Translations under genes and position numbers: made by a program
Notes under the pieces: generated by a model
Databases searched by the model: none
Told to the model about the DNA's origin: nothing
The model's input: the letters and a program-made list of their open reading frames with translations, nothing else
Assembly (NCBI RefSeq): GCF_009498235.1
Contig: NZ_CP044205.1
Span: 987,716 to 1,051,715 of the forward strand
Direction of reading: 5' to 3'
Source: Candidatus Methylospira mobilis
GTDB lineage: Bacteria; Pseudomonadota; Gammaproteobacteria; Methylococcales; Methylococcaceae
Length of the DNA stretch: 64,000 bases
In this document: positions 43,648 to 52,559 of the stretch, piece after piece
Numbering within the stretch: position 1 is the stretch's first letter
How the letters are laid out: the number at the start of each line of letters is the position of its first letter

Positions 43648-43723
43648 CGAAACAGCCACTCAGTCAAGGTCCGGGGTGCCGTATAAAACCATTAATACTC
43701 GCATAAAAAAGGAGAGTGTGAAC

Positions 43724-44263
43724 ATGATCAGAAAAATTGCTATCCCTTTATTGACCGCGGTTGCGATTTCGGGTTGCGTGACGCAAAAGCAATACGACAG
43801 AGATATGGGAGCCGAACGGCAGCTGAATCAGCAACTCAGTGCGGAAGTTCAGGCCGACAGGGTCAAAATTACCCAGCTTAACGATCGCTTAAGAGTGACG
43901 ATGGAGGATGAGTTGCTTTTTTCTGAAGGCGGCTGGGAAATCCACTCAAACGGTAAGAGCGTTTTGGATAAAATCGTCCCGGCTTTACAGAAGACGACTG
44001 ATCGCCGGGTCGAAGTGGAAGGCTATACGGATAATGTGCCTATCGGCGCTCATCTTCAGCATCGTTTCCCGAGCAACTGGGAGTTGTCCGCCTCCCGCGC
44101 TGCCGAGGTGGTCAAATATCTTCAGAAAAAGGGCGTCGATCCCAGCCGTTTGACGGCTGCGGGGCATGGCGAGTACCAACCGGTTGCCTCCAATGCGACG
44201 CCGGTGGGAAGGCAGCAAAATCGCCGTACGGATATCGATTTAGTGCCGATCCTGAAACAGTAA
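43724..44263 (+). CDS. OmpA-family peptidoglycan-binding lipoprotein
   Basis: The 179-aa product has a lipobox (AISGC, Cys18), a helical/coiled segment (about 25-60, rich in Gln and Glu) and a C-terminal OmpA domain with VEGYTDNVP, WELSASRAAEVVKYL, AAGHGEYQPVASN and QNRRTDI. Such proteins tether the outer membrane to peptidoglycan. I chose ATG 43724, seven bases after GGAGAG; the frame extends to 43676 without a good site. It stands alone, followed by a strong bidirectional terminator. Confidence 0.9.
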   Translation: MIRKIAIPLLTAVAISGCVTQKQYDRDMGAERQLNQQLSAEVQADRVKITQLNDRLRVTMEDELLFSEGGWEIHSNGKSVLDKIVPALQKTTDRRVEVEGYTDNVPIGAHLQHRFPSNWELSASRAAEVVKYLQKKGVDPSRLTAAGHGEYQPVASNATPVGRQQNRRTDIDLVPILKQ

Positions 44264-44310
44264 ATAGTGGGTATTTATTGTTGATTTGTATCAGTTCAGC
44301 AGCCGGTTTG

Positions 44311-44351
44311 GGATTGGGGTAAGCCGTGTTCAGACTGGCTTACCTCAATCC
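44311..44351. terminator. Bidirectional terminator between the OmpA-like and yajD genes
   Basis: GGATTGGGGTAAGCC (44311-44325) pairs with GGCTTACCTCAATCC (44337-44351) over 15 bp with one G-T wobble, between two convergent genes. No long T-run is present. Confidence 0.65.
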
Positions 44352-44370
44352 GATGGTCTTCATTTCAAGC

Positions 44371-44751
44371 TCAATCGCTTTTTTTCAGCAAAGCGCCTAA
44401 ATCGGCGAAGGCCTTGAAGGTGCCGGTTGTATCCTTGCCTCCGCTGTTCGAGCTGCGCGTCAGTTCGGCATTGATATAGCGTGAATGCTCATTATCATGG
44501 CAATACAGGCACAGCAACTCCCAATTGCTGCCATCTTCCGGATTGTCGTCATGATTATGATTTTTGTGATGGACAGTCAGCTCGGTTAAACTCTTGAGCG
44601 TGAATTCCCGTGCGCAACGTCCGCAAATCCACGGATACAATTTAAGCGCCCTTTCTCGATAGCCGCGTTCGCGATCTTCCTGATTGCGTCTGGCTTCGAC
44701 AACGATACGGTCGAGCTTGGCATGATCCGGGTTGTTTTTTCTTACTGGCAT
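44371..44751 (-). CDS. yajD: YajD family HNH nuclease
   Basis: The 126-aa product matches E. coli YajD closely: RERALKLYPWICGRCAREF, LTELTVHHKNHNHDDNPEDG and WELLCLYCHDNEHSRY. Two CxxC pairs bind zinc, and the HH and N/H residues form the HNH site. Its biological role is unknown. I chose ATG 44751 (MPVRKN) with AAAGGT upstream; an in-frame ATG at 44802 would add 17 residues. Confidence 0.88.
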   Translation of the reverse strand: MPVRKNNPDHAKLDRIVVEARRNQEDRERGYRERALKLYPWICGRCAREFTLKSLTELTVHHKNHNHDDNPEDGSNWELLCLYCHDNEHSRYINAELTRSSNSGGKDTTGTFKAFADLGALLKKSD

Positions 44752-44866
44752 GGACTTACCTTTGCAGTGCGCCGGTTTTGTCGAGCGAAGCCACGGGTAC
44801 AACCGTTGACGGTTGGTGTGACCCTGTCCCCGCTGGTTTCACAAAAACCGTGTAGTCTTGATGAAA

Positions 44867-45136
44867 TTATTTTGTCTTTTCGCTTTTTACTTCAACCTTG
44901 GCTGCCGACATAGTGTACTCAATGGTCACTTTCGCGCCTTTTTGCAGGTCGCCTTTAGTTTGAGTCTGTGCGTCGCGGGCAATTTCCCACTTTTCCTTGC
45001 CCTTCGCTACGGTAATGGTGCTGTCGGTAAGGTCCAGAACCGGTCCGGTGACTTGATAGGTTTTGCCGGCGAATGCCGGAGTGGTGACGGACAAGACGCC
45101 TACGAGAGCTAAAGCCTGTTTTAATGGTGATTTCAT
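44867..45136 (-). CDS. Small secreted protein (89 aa)
   Basis: A clear signal peptide (LALVGVLSVTTPAFA, cleavage before GKTY) is followed by a compact beta-rich domain: YQVTGPVLDLTDSTITV, KWEIARDAQTQ and KVTIEYTMSAAKVEV. The pattern resembles small OB-fold-like periplasmic proteins, but I do not assign a family. ATG 45136 is preceded by AAGGAGTTGTTACC. It stands alone on the minus strand. Confidence 0.65.
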   Translation of the reverse strand: MKSPLKQALALVGVLSVTTPAFAGKTYQVTGPVLDLTDSTITVAKGKEKWEIARDAQTQTKGDLQKGAKVTIEYTMSAAKVEVKSEKTK

Positions 45137-45232
45137 GGTAACAACTCCTTAGATAGTTTGTGAGAGCGTCAATAAGATAAAGACTTTTCTCGATAAAGGT
45201 CAAATAATATCGTTATCGAACCGAATAAAAAG

Positions 45233-45655
45233 ATGACAAAGATTTTGAAAACCATGCATGTACAGTTCTTGTTCGTATACGGCAGTTTGATGCGCGGCGC
45301 CAGTCTGGATACTCACCCTTTGCTGGCGCAACACGCCGCGTATGTCTGCGCCGCGATGTGGCAGGGGAGGCTTTACCGGGTAGATTATTATCCGGGGGCG
45401 GTGAAAACCCAGACTGTCTCGGATCGCGTGCATGGGGAACTGTATCGGTTGCATGAACCCGGCGATTTGTTGGCGCGTCTGGATCAATATGAAGAGTGCG
45501 CTCCGGAGTTTCCCGAGCCGACCGAGTATGTTCGCAGCAAAGAAAGCGTGGTCATCGAGAATGGCGATAGTGTGCGCGCGTGGATTTATCTGTACAATTG
45601 GCCGCTGGTTAAACTCGAACGTATCGAATCCGGCGACTTCAGGCGTGGAGGGTAG
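45233..45655 (+). CDS. Gamma-glutamylcyclotransferase-like protein (AIG2/GGCT fold)
   Basis: The 140-aa product shows the family substrate-loop FVYGSLMRG near the N-terminus, a GRLYRVDYYPGAV segment, GELYRL, and LDQYEECAPEFPEPTEYVR with the catalytic-type Glu, then AWIYLYNW. The fold releases 5-oxoproline from gamma-glutamyl compounds or acts on related amines; the substrate is unknown. ATG 45254 (MHVQF) is an alternative start. It stands alone. Confidence 0.82.
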   Translation: MTKILKTMHVQFLFVYGSLMRGASLDTHPLLAQHAAYVCAAMWQGRLYRVDYYPGAVKTQTVSDRVHGELYRLHEPGDLLARLDQYEECAPEFPEPTEYVRSKESVVIENGDSVRAWIYLYNWPLVKLERIESGDFRRGG

Positions 45656-45673
45656 GCTCTGACGTGGCGTCCA

Positions 45674-46244
45674 AGAAGCTGTTCATAATCTTTTCAGTAA
45701 TAACGCCAGGAAGGCCAGATGGATAAACTGCAAGCCGGTATTGAGCTCGCGCTCGCAGTTTTTCCATAAACGCCGGCATTTTTCCAACCAGGCGAATGAA
45801 CGTTCAACCATCCGGCGTTGAGGTATCACCGCAAAGGTATGTAGCTCGTTACGCCTGGCTGCCTGCACGGTTGCCCCCGGTTTCTCTTTAACCGCCCGGG
45901 CAAACGGTTGTCCGCTGTAACCGCCATCCACCAATCCGCTACGCACCTGCTGAAGACTCGAGAAACATCGATCGAAGGCCCCCGGCGCTCCCTGGCGATC
46001 GGTTACTTCCGCCGTGCTGACCGCAATCGCATGCGGCAGACCCTGCGTGTCCACGGCACTATGCCGCTTGATGCCGGAAGCTTTTTTGCCCGCGTCGTAG
46101 CCTTTATGCCGCGAGCTATCCGTGTTCCTGACGCTCTGCGCATCGACGATCAAAAAGCTTGTCGAGGCGTTACTGATATCGCTCGGGTATTTTTTCTCAT
46201 TCTGCTATTTTACGACTTTTCAGCAAAAATCGTGAACAGCTTCT
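45674..46244 (-). mobile_element. Internally deleted IS5-family element
   Basis: Perfect 12-bp inverted ends, AGAAGCTGTTCA (45674-45685) and TGAACAGCTTCT (46233-46244), bound only 571 bp, less than intact elements of this type. The repeats continue imperfectly inward. The transposase inside lacks its N-terminal half while both ends are kept, so the loss is an internal deletion and not truncation by a neighbour. Its TIRs differ from those of the element at 26551-27382. Confidence 0.75.
45683..46153 (-). pseudogene. IS5-family transposase, N-terminal part deleted
   Basis: The remaining 156-aa frame (ATG 46153 or a little upstream) holds the C-terminal catalytic region: first Asp in IVDAQSVRNTD, second Asp in GLVDGGYSGQP, and the Glu segment in MVERSFAWLEKCRRLWKNCE. 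The upstream DNA-binding half expected in a protein of about 260 aa is missing. The frame upstream of the ATG runs only about 26 codons to a stop. Confidence 0.75.
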
Positions 46245-46268
46245 AAAGAGGTTTCGGCTATGATGATC

Positions 46269-46356
46269 GAGGTGAAGAGGTGAAGAGGTGAAGAGGTGAA
46301 GAGGTGAAGAGGTGAAGAGGTGAAGAGGTGAAGAGGTGAAGAGGTGAAGAGGTGAA
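46269..46356. repeat. Tandem repeat: 11 perfect copies of GAGGTGAA
   Basis: Eleven identical 8-bp units without a single mismatch fill 46269-46356, and the array is flanked by GATC on both sides. It is non-coding, between the deleted IS and a terminator. Perfect short-unit arrays are prone to slipped-strand copy-number change. Confidence 0.95.
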
Positions 46357-46370
46357 GATCAATAAAGGCA

Positions 46371-46430
46371 AACGCCCTTCATGAGGCAAGACCAAGCTTG
46401 GTCCGTTAATGAAGAAGGGCGTCCTTTTTC
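46371..46430. terminator. Large stem-loop terminator after the secreted-protein gene
   Basis: ACGCCCTTC (46372-46380) pairs with GAAGGGCGT (46414-46422); an inner perfect palindrome GACCAAGCTTGGTC closes the hairpin. On the plus strand a CCTTTTTCC run follows, so it works best in that direction, but it lies just past the minus-strand gene ending at 46464. Confidence 0.65.
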
Positions 46431-46463
46431 CTCAATGGTTTTGCAGTATTAATAGTAATAGAA

Positions 46464-47597
46464 TTATTTATTATTCATCGGGTAGGTCAGTGTCGTATTT
46501 CCTTTGCATTTGCCGTACTCAGGAATTGTCGGTCTTCCTTTGCCGCCCCATGGCGTTCCTGTATTGAAAACAGTGTAAGGAATGGAAAAGTTGCCAGCAA
46601 ATAATTTTACAGTAGCATTCGGAGGTAAGTTATATAATACATGGGGGCTGTTTTTGACTGCATTGCGCATATCGCCAAGCGATAAGTCAATGACACGTTT
46701 TACGCCCCCGGAAGTAACTTCCGCTTTAATTGTGAGTTGACCTCCGTTTTTTCCCGGCTGCTTGAATTTTTCGAAAAATGATTCCTCAATCTCTATTGTA
46801 ACGCATGCCGGTTCTGTTTTTTTCCAGTCAAAATTCCATAATGTAAAGTGAGATACGGCGCCTTCATAGCGGCCCGTATTCTTGTTTAAAGACGCTTCTT
46901 TAGCATCTTCTTTCCACGCGCCTTTGTTTTCATCATACGACCAGAGTTGTACTGATGATTCGGTACTGCTTGCCGGTATGGAAATGGCTGCCTGCTTTCC
47001 TGCCGCGAGTTTGTATTTAGCGCTGCCGTTGGCGTCGGTAAAATCGGCGGAAAAAACCCCTGCGCTTTCCAGGTAACCCGCAGTTGCATTGCTGCCGTCC
47101 ATAAATCCCATGTCGCCCGGCATTTGTTCATTATCAAGATTGTATGTGTATACCGATACAGTTACGGGCGTGTTGGCTTTTAGTAATCGGCCTGATGCGT
47201 CCGTTAATGAGTTGGCGCCCAGTATGATTTGAGTTCCGCGTGAATCTTTTATGGTGTTGTCAATAGAGGAAATAATATTGATGGTTTCCGCCTTGGGTAA
47301 GGTGAGCTTAAGGTTTGTGTTCCCATAGTCATGCTCAACCTGGGAGGAAAAGCCGTAGCCGAATTTTTTTGCATTAATTGTGTAGCGGTTTGTTCGCGCA
47401 ACTACGATTTCAAAATAGCCGTTTTTATCCGTTTTATAACCTGCGCCGTTCACAGTTACGGTTGCATTCTCAACCGGTTTTCCTGTCTGGTCATACACAT
47501 AGCCTGCAAAAGGTTCTTGTTCGCCTGCAGCATAAGCCGACAGGGTGCTTGCTGTCAATAAAGTGTAAACAAGTATTGCCTTGTAAGTTAGTTTCAT
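46464..47597 (-). CDS. Secreted protein with carboxypeptidase-regulatory-like domain
   Basis: The 377-aa product has a signal peptide (VYTLLTASTLSAYA) and an N-terminal Ig-like regulatory domain (FAGYVYDQTGKPVENATVTV, TDKNGYFEIVV) typical of CarboxypepD_reg-like surface proteins. The middle part (ISSIDNTIKDSRGTQIILGA onward) and the WSYDENKGAWKEDAKEASLN segment recall FAM171/ZU5-like extracellular proteins. No enzyme motif or anchor is visible. GC is lower than in the flanking genes. It stands alone; the 330-base region upstream holds a perfect palindrome. Confidence 0.7.
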   Translation of the reverse strand: MKLTYKAILVYTLLTASTLSAYAAGEQEPFAGYVYDQTGKPVENATVTVNGAGYKTDKNGYFEIVVARTNRYTINAKKFGYGFSSQVEHDYGNTNLKLTLPKAETINIISSIDNTIKDSRGTQIILGANSLTDASGRLLKANTPVTVSVYTYNLDNEQMPGDMGFMDGSNATAGYLESAGVFSADFTDANGSAKYKLAAGKQAAISIPASSTESSVQLWSYDENKGAWKEDAKEASLNKNTGRYEGAVSHFTLWNFDWKKTEPACVTIEIEESFFEKFKQPGKNGGQLTIKAEVTSGGVKRVIDLSLGDMRNAVKNSPHVLYNLPPNATVKLFAGNFSIPYTVFNTGTPWGGKGRPTIPEYGKCKGNTTLTYPMNNK

Positions 47598-47793
47598 TGT
47601 GTTTTTCCCTGAGTCGACTCAAAACGTAACGTTTGAAGGTTGAATTATAAATATCAGGTAACGACCAATTCTATTCATCGACCGGTTTGCCTGCAGGCTA
47701 TAATATGAGCCGCTGCTTATGTATGTGGATGAATAAGGGTTGTTGGATAAAACCCTGATGGTAAGCAGGCTGGAGTCTACGTTGCTTTGCTTG

Positions 47794-47827
47794 CACGGTC
47801 ACCTGTCAAAGTTGACAGGTGACCGTG
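47794..47827. repeat. Perfect 16-bp palindrome between glnD and the secreted-protein gene
   Basis: CACGGTCACCTGTCAA (47794-47809) and TTGACAGGTGACCGTG (47812-47827) are perfect inverted copies around AG. It lies 100 bases after the glnD stop and about 200 bases before the secreted-protein start (both minus strand). No T-run follows. It may terminate glnD, act as an operator or be a repeat. The rest of 47598-47926 shows nothing else. Confidence 0.7.
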
Positions 47828-47926
47828 TGTTCCGTCAATTCATGGGGGTTGAGGGCGCCTGAATAAAACAACGCAGGGATCAATTGGGCCAGCAATCAGT
47901 CAAAAGTCTTGCGTAATCACATACCG

Positions 47927-50539
47927 TTACGCCGACTCTACCAGCTCCAATAGCGTTTCCACGAGTTCTTTACGTTGCCGTTCTTCGACCAGAGGACGAT
48001 CATTCTGGTCGGTGATGTAAAAAATATCCTCGACGCGGCTGCCAAGCGTCGAGATTCGGGCATTGTGCAGGCGTATGCTGTGTTTATGAAACGCCCGGCC
48101 TACCCGCGACAGCAAACCGGGCCGGTCGGTTGAGATAAGCTCGAGGATCGAATAGCGGTTTTGAGGATCGTCGTGAAAGCGGATGTCGGTCGGCACTTTG
48201 AAATGCCTGGATTGACGGGACTGGCGGCGCTGCACATGAGGCAGGCTTGCATTGGGATCGCTGTTGCCGAGGCATTCGCGCAGCCGTGTGCAGATTTGTA
48301 TGTGTCTGCGCTGATCCTTGATCGGGCTGCCGTTCTGTTCCAGAACCTGATAACTATTGATCGCGAAGCGGTTGCTGGTGGTTATGATTCTTGCATCCAG
48401 GATGGTTAGTCCGAGCTGGTCGAGTATTGCGCTGGTTTGTGTGAAGATGAAATCGCGGTTGTGCGTGTAGATGAACACTTCGGCGCTTCCCCGGTGACTG
48501 GTGGGGCGCAGCAGCACCAGCGGCAGTGTTTCCAACTCGCTGGAAGAGATGGCGACCGTATGCCAGGCAATTTCGTCGGCATGAAAGCGCAGAAAATACT
48601 CGTCGCCTATATTATCCCATACCTGAGTGATAGCGGCTTCATTCAGACCCAGACGCCGCAGCAGCGCGCGGGCCTCGCTACGCACGAAGGCGGTTTTGTC
48701 GGCAAGCGCAACAGGGTTCTCCAGGCCGCGCCGAAACGCGCTGCGCGTCGATGTAAACAGTTCTCTCAGCAACGCGCCTTTCCAGGCGTTCCATAAGTTG
48801 GGGTTGGTGGCGCGTATATCGGCAACCGTCAGCAGATACAGGTGATTCAGACGGTTGCTATCGCGGACCAGCGCGGCAAAGTCATGGATGACATCGGGGT
48901 CGCTGATATCCTTGCGTTGAGCGGTCATGGACATCAGCAGATGATGGCGTACCAGCCATTGCACCAGCGCGGTGTCTTCCGCATCAAGTCCGTGTCGTTT
49001 GCAAAACGCATGCGCAATGGTCTCGCCGACGACGGAGTGATCGCCGTTGCTGCCTTTGGCGATATCGTGCAGCAATCCGGCGATGTAGAGCAGCTCCGGT
49101 TTTTCGATCAGCGTAAAAATTTCATTACAGTGAGGGTGGTCGGACCTGAATTTGTCCAGTGCAAAACGGCGGAGATTGCTGACGACGAAAAGCGTATGCT
49201 CATCGACGGTGTAGACATGAAAAAGATCATACTGCATGCGTCCGACGACTCTGCCGAATTCGGGCAGGTAGGCGGCCAGCAAGCCGTAACGGTTCATTTG
49301 CCGGAGCTGATCGGTAATGCCGCTGGGCTGACGCAATATTTCCATGAACAGCCTGCTGGCGGCGGGACTGGCGCGAAAGTCCTCGTTAATCAGTGCGACG
49401 TTCTGGCGGATCAGGCGTATGGTTGACGCGCCGATGCCGAGCACGCCGGGTTCGCGCTGCAGGATTAAAAATACGTCCAGCAGTTTCAGCGGGTTATCGG
49501 CGAATACGTTTTCATGCCGTACTTCCAGATAATGATTGAGTATTTTAAAACTTTCGTCGATTTCGCGCGTTTGCGCCGATGACGGCGCGACTGTCAGATG
49601 CTCGCGAAACAGTTGCAGCACCATTTCGTTCAGGCGTTCTATGCTTACGACGGTGCGGAAATAGCGCTGCATGAACTGCTCGACCGCTGCATTCAAGTCA
49701 TCCTCATGGCAGCCGAATTCGCCGGCCAGATCCTTCTGGTAGTCGAACAGCAAGCGATCCTCGCAGCGCCCGGTAAGCGCATGCAGCGCAAAGCGAACCG
49801 CCCACAAAAAGGACCGGTTATCCATGAGTTCGTCATACTCCGCCTGGGTAATCCATAGCCGTTCTACCAGGTCATGAATGTCTTGCGAGCTGTTTCGATG
49901 CTTGATGATCCAGCCCAGCAGATGAATATCTCTCAATCCTCCCGGCCCTTCCTTGATATTGGGTTCCAGGTTATAGGCTGTTTCATGATATTTGGCGTAA
50001 CGCTGGTCCCGTTCGGCCAGTTTTGCAGCGAAGAAAGCGGGTTGCGACCATGGCGCATCGTCTGCAAGCCGCTGTTGCAGCGCATCCGACAGGCTCGCTG
50101 CCCCTTGCAGATGACGCAGTTCGGTCAGCGCGGTCCTTATGGTGTGATCGTTGGCGGCCAGAACGACGCATTCGTCGACGTTGCATACGTTGTGACCGAT
50201 TTTGAGACCGATATCCCATAATGCGGTAGTGAACCGGGTCAGCGCGGAGCGCTGTTGCTGAGCTTGTTCGCCGTTGGCGGCGACCAGGATCAATAAATCA
50301 ATATCGGCGTAGAGGTGCAGTTCCCGGCGTCCATAACCGCCGGTTGCCAGTAGCGCCGTCTGTTCGCCGTAATCGCCCAGAAACTCTCTCCAGAGTTCGG
50401 CAAGCAAGCGATCCATGAAGTCGGAGTTTTCAAGAATGATGGCGTTGATGTTGATAGGGCGTTGCGCGCGAAAATTCAGTATCGCAGCCGAGTTATTGCT
50501 CTGTATCAGGGTTTTGTAGTGCGCTATCGTATTGTGCAC
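47927..50539 (-). CDS. glnD: [Protein-PII] uridylyltransferase / uridylyl-removing enzyme
   Basis: GlnD senses glutamine and adds UMP to, or removes it from, PII proteins to set nitrogen assimilation. The 870-aa product has the nucleotidyltransferase motif GGYGRRELHLYADIDLLIL, a GlnD linker (EGPGGLRDIHLLGWI), an HD hydrolase domain (GLLHDIAKGSNGDHS) and two C-terminal ACT domains (EVFIYTHNRDFIF and SILELISTDRPGLLSRVGR). Length is close to E. coli GlnD (890 aa). It lies 12 bases after map, as in E. coli. Confidence 0.96.
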   Translation of the reverse strand: MHNTIAHYKTLIQSNNSAAILNFRAQRPININAIILENSDFMDRLLAELWREFLGDYGEQTALLATGGYGRRELHLYADIDLLILVAANGEQAQQQRSALTRFTTALWDIGLKIGHNVCNVDECVVLAANDHTIRTALTELRHLQGAASLSDALQQRLADDAPWSQPAFFAAKLAERDQRYAKYHETAYNLEPNIKEGPGGLRDIHLLGWIIKHRNSSQDIHDLVERLWITQAEYDELMDNRSFLWAVRFALHALTGRCEDRLLFDYQKDLAGEFGCHEDDLNAAVEQFMQRYFRTVVSIERLNEMVLQLFREHLTVAPSSAQTREIDESFKILNHYLEVRHENVFADNPLKLLDVFLILQREPGVLGIGASTIRLIRQNVALINEDFRASPAASRLFMEILRQPSGITDQLRQMNRYGLLAAYLPEFGRVVGRMQYDLFHVYTVDEHTLFVVSNLRRFALDKFRSDHPHCNEIFTLIEKPELLYIAGLLHDIAKGSNGDHSVVGETIAHAFCKRHGLDAEDTALVQWLVRHHLLMSMTAQRKDISDPDVIHDFAALVRDSNRLNHLYLLTVADIRATNPNLWNAWKGALLRELFTSTRSAFRRGLENPVALADKTAFVRSEARALLRRLGLNEAAITQVWDNIGDEYFLRFHADEIAWHTVAISSSELETLPLVLLRPTSHRGSAEVFIYTHNRDFIFTQTSAILDQLGLTILDARIITTSNRFAINSYQVLEQNGSPIKDQRRHIQICTRLRECLGNSDPNASLPHVQRRQSRQSRHFKVPTDIRFHDDPQNRYSILELISTDRPGLLSRVGRAFHKHSIRLHNARISTLGSRVEDIFYITDQNDRPLVEERQRKELVETLLELVESA

Positions 50540-50551
50540 GGCGGTTATCGT

Positions 50552-51346
50552 TTACTGAGCGCGTGTGTCCGGTTTAACTTTCTGTAATTCTTCCTGCCTG
50601 AGAGTCAGAATTTCGTAGCCGTCGGCTGTGACCAGAACCATATGTTCCCATTGCGCGGACAGGCTGTGGTCGCGGGTAACCGCCGTCCAGCCGTCAGGCA
50701 GGATTCTAAGGTGGCGCTTGCCCAGGTTGATCATCGGCTCAACGGTAAAAATCATCCCTTCCCTGATTTCCAGTCCTTGTCCAGGCTGGCCGTAATGAAG
50801 CACCTGAGGCTCTTCATGGAAATTACGGCCGATGCCGTGTCCGCAAAATTCCTGCACTACCGAATAACTGTTGGATTCGGCATGGCGCTGTATGGCGTGG
50901 CCGATATCGCCCAGATGTGCGCCAGGTCTGATTTGTTCTATGCCCAGGAACATGGCCTCCTGCGCAATGGCAACCAGCCGTTTCGCCCGTATGGAGGTTT
51001 CGCCGATCAGAAACATTTTACTGGTGTCGCCGTGAAAACCGTCCTTGATCACCGTGATGTCAATATTGACAATATCGCCTTGCTTCAAAACCTTGGCTCC
51101 AGGGATACCGTGGCAGATCTGATGGTTGACGGAGGTGCAGATCGATTTGGGAAAACCCCGGTAGTTCAACGGCGCGGGTATCGCCTTCTGCGTGCCGACA
51201 ATATAGTCATGGCAGATCCGATCGAGCTCTTCCGTCGTGACGCCCGGTAAGACATAAGGTTCCAGCATTTCCAATACTTCGGCGGCAAGTCGGCCGGCAA
51301 TGCGCATTTTCTCGATTTCCGCAGATGTTTTTATCAGAACGCTCAT
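50552..51346 (-). CDS. map: Methionine aminopeptidase, type I
   Basis: Map removes the initiator Met from new proteins. The 264-aa product, identical in length to E. coli Map, keeps the metal ligands: the Asp pair (IVNIDITVIKDGFHGDTSKMF), the His (FCGHGIGRNFHEEPQVLHYG) and the Glu residues (IFTVEPMIN and a later W-T-A-V-T-R-D-H segment). ATG 51346 is the natural start. It is divergent from rpsB across a 194-base gap, a conserved arrangement. Confidence 0.97.
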   Translation of the reverse strand: MSVLIKTSAEIEKMRIAGRLAAEVLEMLEPYVLPGVTTEELDRICHDYIVGTQKAIPAPLNYRGFPKSICTSVNHQICHGIPGAKVLKQGDIVNIDITVIKDGFHGDTSKMFLIGETSIRAKRLVAIAQEAMFLGIEQIRPGAHLGDIGHAIQRHAESNSYSVVQEFCGHGIGRNFHEEPQVLHYGQPGQGLEIREGMIFTVEPMINLGKRHLRILPDGWTAVTRDHSLSAQWEHMVLVTADGYEILTLRQEELQKVKPDTRAQ

Positions 51347-51420
51347 GGTTGCCTGTCAGGTAAATAATTGTCGGGATAGGCCGGTTATGGTATAAAGGGT
51401 GGCTTTTTAAAGCAACTACA

Positions 51421-51530
51421 CACACGTATCGTCACATGCATTGGGGTGCCGGCCCAAGCCGGTGAATGTCTGGGATACGTGGAGGATTAACCCACGCGAG
51501 GCGGCTCAGGCTGTCTCTTTTATCGTTTTC
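51421..51530 (+). promoter_or_regulatory. Probable rpsB leader (S2 autoregulatory RNA)
   Basis: The leader before rpsB can fold with an outer pairing of CACGTATC-like and GGATACGTG segments around a GC hairpin CCGGC-CCAA-GCCGG (51449-51462), then GTGGAGGATTAACCCAC. Gammaproteobacterial rpsB leaders known to bind ribosomal protein S2 share a similar outline; the match here is from memory and unchecked. Confidence 0.45.
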
Positions 51531-51540
51531 AGGAGTATAG

Positions 51541-52305
51541 ATGTCAAATGTAACAATGCGTCAGATGTTGGAGGCGGGCGTACACTTCGGCCACCAGACG
51601 CGCTATTGGAATCCTAAAATGGCGCCATATATTTTCGGCGCGCGCAGCAACATACATATTATCAATCTCGAAAAAACATTGCCGCTGTTTAACGACGCAA
51701 TGAAGTATATCGAGCAGGTCGTTGCCAATCGTGGAAAAATTTTGTTCGTAGGAACCAAAAAGACTACCCGTAGGGTCGTTCAGGAAGAGGCGAGCCGTTG
51801 TGGCATGCCCTTCGTAAATTATCGCTGGCTGGGCGGCATGCTCACCAACTTCAAGACCATTAAACAGTCCGTTTCACGCATGAAAGACCTTGAGGCCATG
51901 CGCGACGACGGCCGTTTAAACCGGTTCAGCAAAAAGGAAGCGCTGGGCATGATGCGCGAACTTGATAAACTGGTGCAGGGCCTGGGCGGAATCCGCGATA
52001 TGGATAAGTTGCCGGACGTACTGTTCGTACTGGATGTCGGTTACGAGAAAAACGCCATCAGCGAGGCGCTGAAGCTGGGAATCCCGGTTGTCGGCATTGT
52101 CGACACCAATAACAGTCCGCTAGGGATCGACTATATCATACCCGGTAACGACGACTCCATACGCGCCGTGCAACTCTATGCGCATAGTGCAGCGGACTCT
52201 GTGTCGCAGGGTAAGAGCAGCGGCGCGAATTTTGTCGCGGGCGCCGACGACGAGTTCGTCGAATTGGAAGTTAGCGCCGAGATTGAAATCGATCAAGGCG
52301 AGTGA
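51541..52305 (+). CDS. rpsB: 30S ribosomal protein S2
   Basis: S2 is a small-subunit protein that helps anchor S1. The 254-aa product has the typical start ([20 protein letters not shown]), [18 protein letters not shown] and [15 protein letters not shown], and a short acidic tail. ATG 51541 follows CAGGAGTATAG. A strong terminator or attenuator follows before tsf. Confidence 0.98.
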   Translation: MSNVTMRQMLEAGVHFGHQTRYWNPKMAPYIFGARSNIHIINLEKTLPLFNDAMKYIEQVVANRGKILFVGTKKTTRRVVQEEASRCGMPFVNYRWLGGMLTNFKTIKQSVSRMKDLEAMRDDGRLNRFSKKEALGMMRELDKLVQGLGGIRDMDKLPDVLFVLDVGYEKNAISEALKLGIPVVGIVDTNNSPLGIDYIIPGNDDSIRAVQLYAHSAADSVSQGKSSGANFVAGADDEFVELEVSAEIEIDQGE

Positions 52306-52336
52306 TGACCGGTTTTTAGCCGTTCGCCCTCGGGTG

Positions 52337-52366
52337 AAAAACGCCTCCTGACCGGGAGGCGTTTTT
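52337..52366 (+). terminator. Terminator/attenuator between rpsB and tsf
   Basis: AAAAACGCCTCC pairs with GGAGGCGTTTTT around TGACCG and ends in a T-run. It may end most rpsB transcripts, letting S2 and EF-Ts be made in different amounts. Confidence 0.9.
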
Positions 52367-52559
52367 ATATTTTTATGATGGGGCGGGATGTATTGCTGTG
52401 CCTCTCCTGCTTGGGTGGCCGGATCATATCGCAGGTTGCCGGGTAGTGCTTGTTTATCTCATAAAAAGCATGTGATTTCAATGATGTGAGATTTTTTGCT
52501 CGCTATCGCTTAATATCCTCGGAAGAGGGCGGTTACTGATTAACGTAAGAGGTGCTTGA

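Noticed and set aside
46269-46356. CRISPR array
   Set aside because: The array is an uninterrupted 8-bp tandem repeat without spacers.
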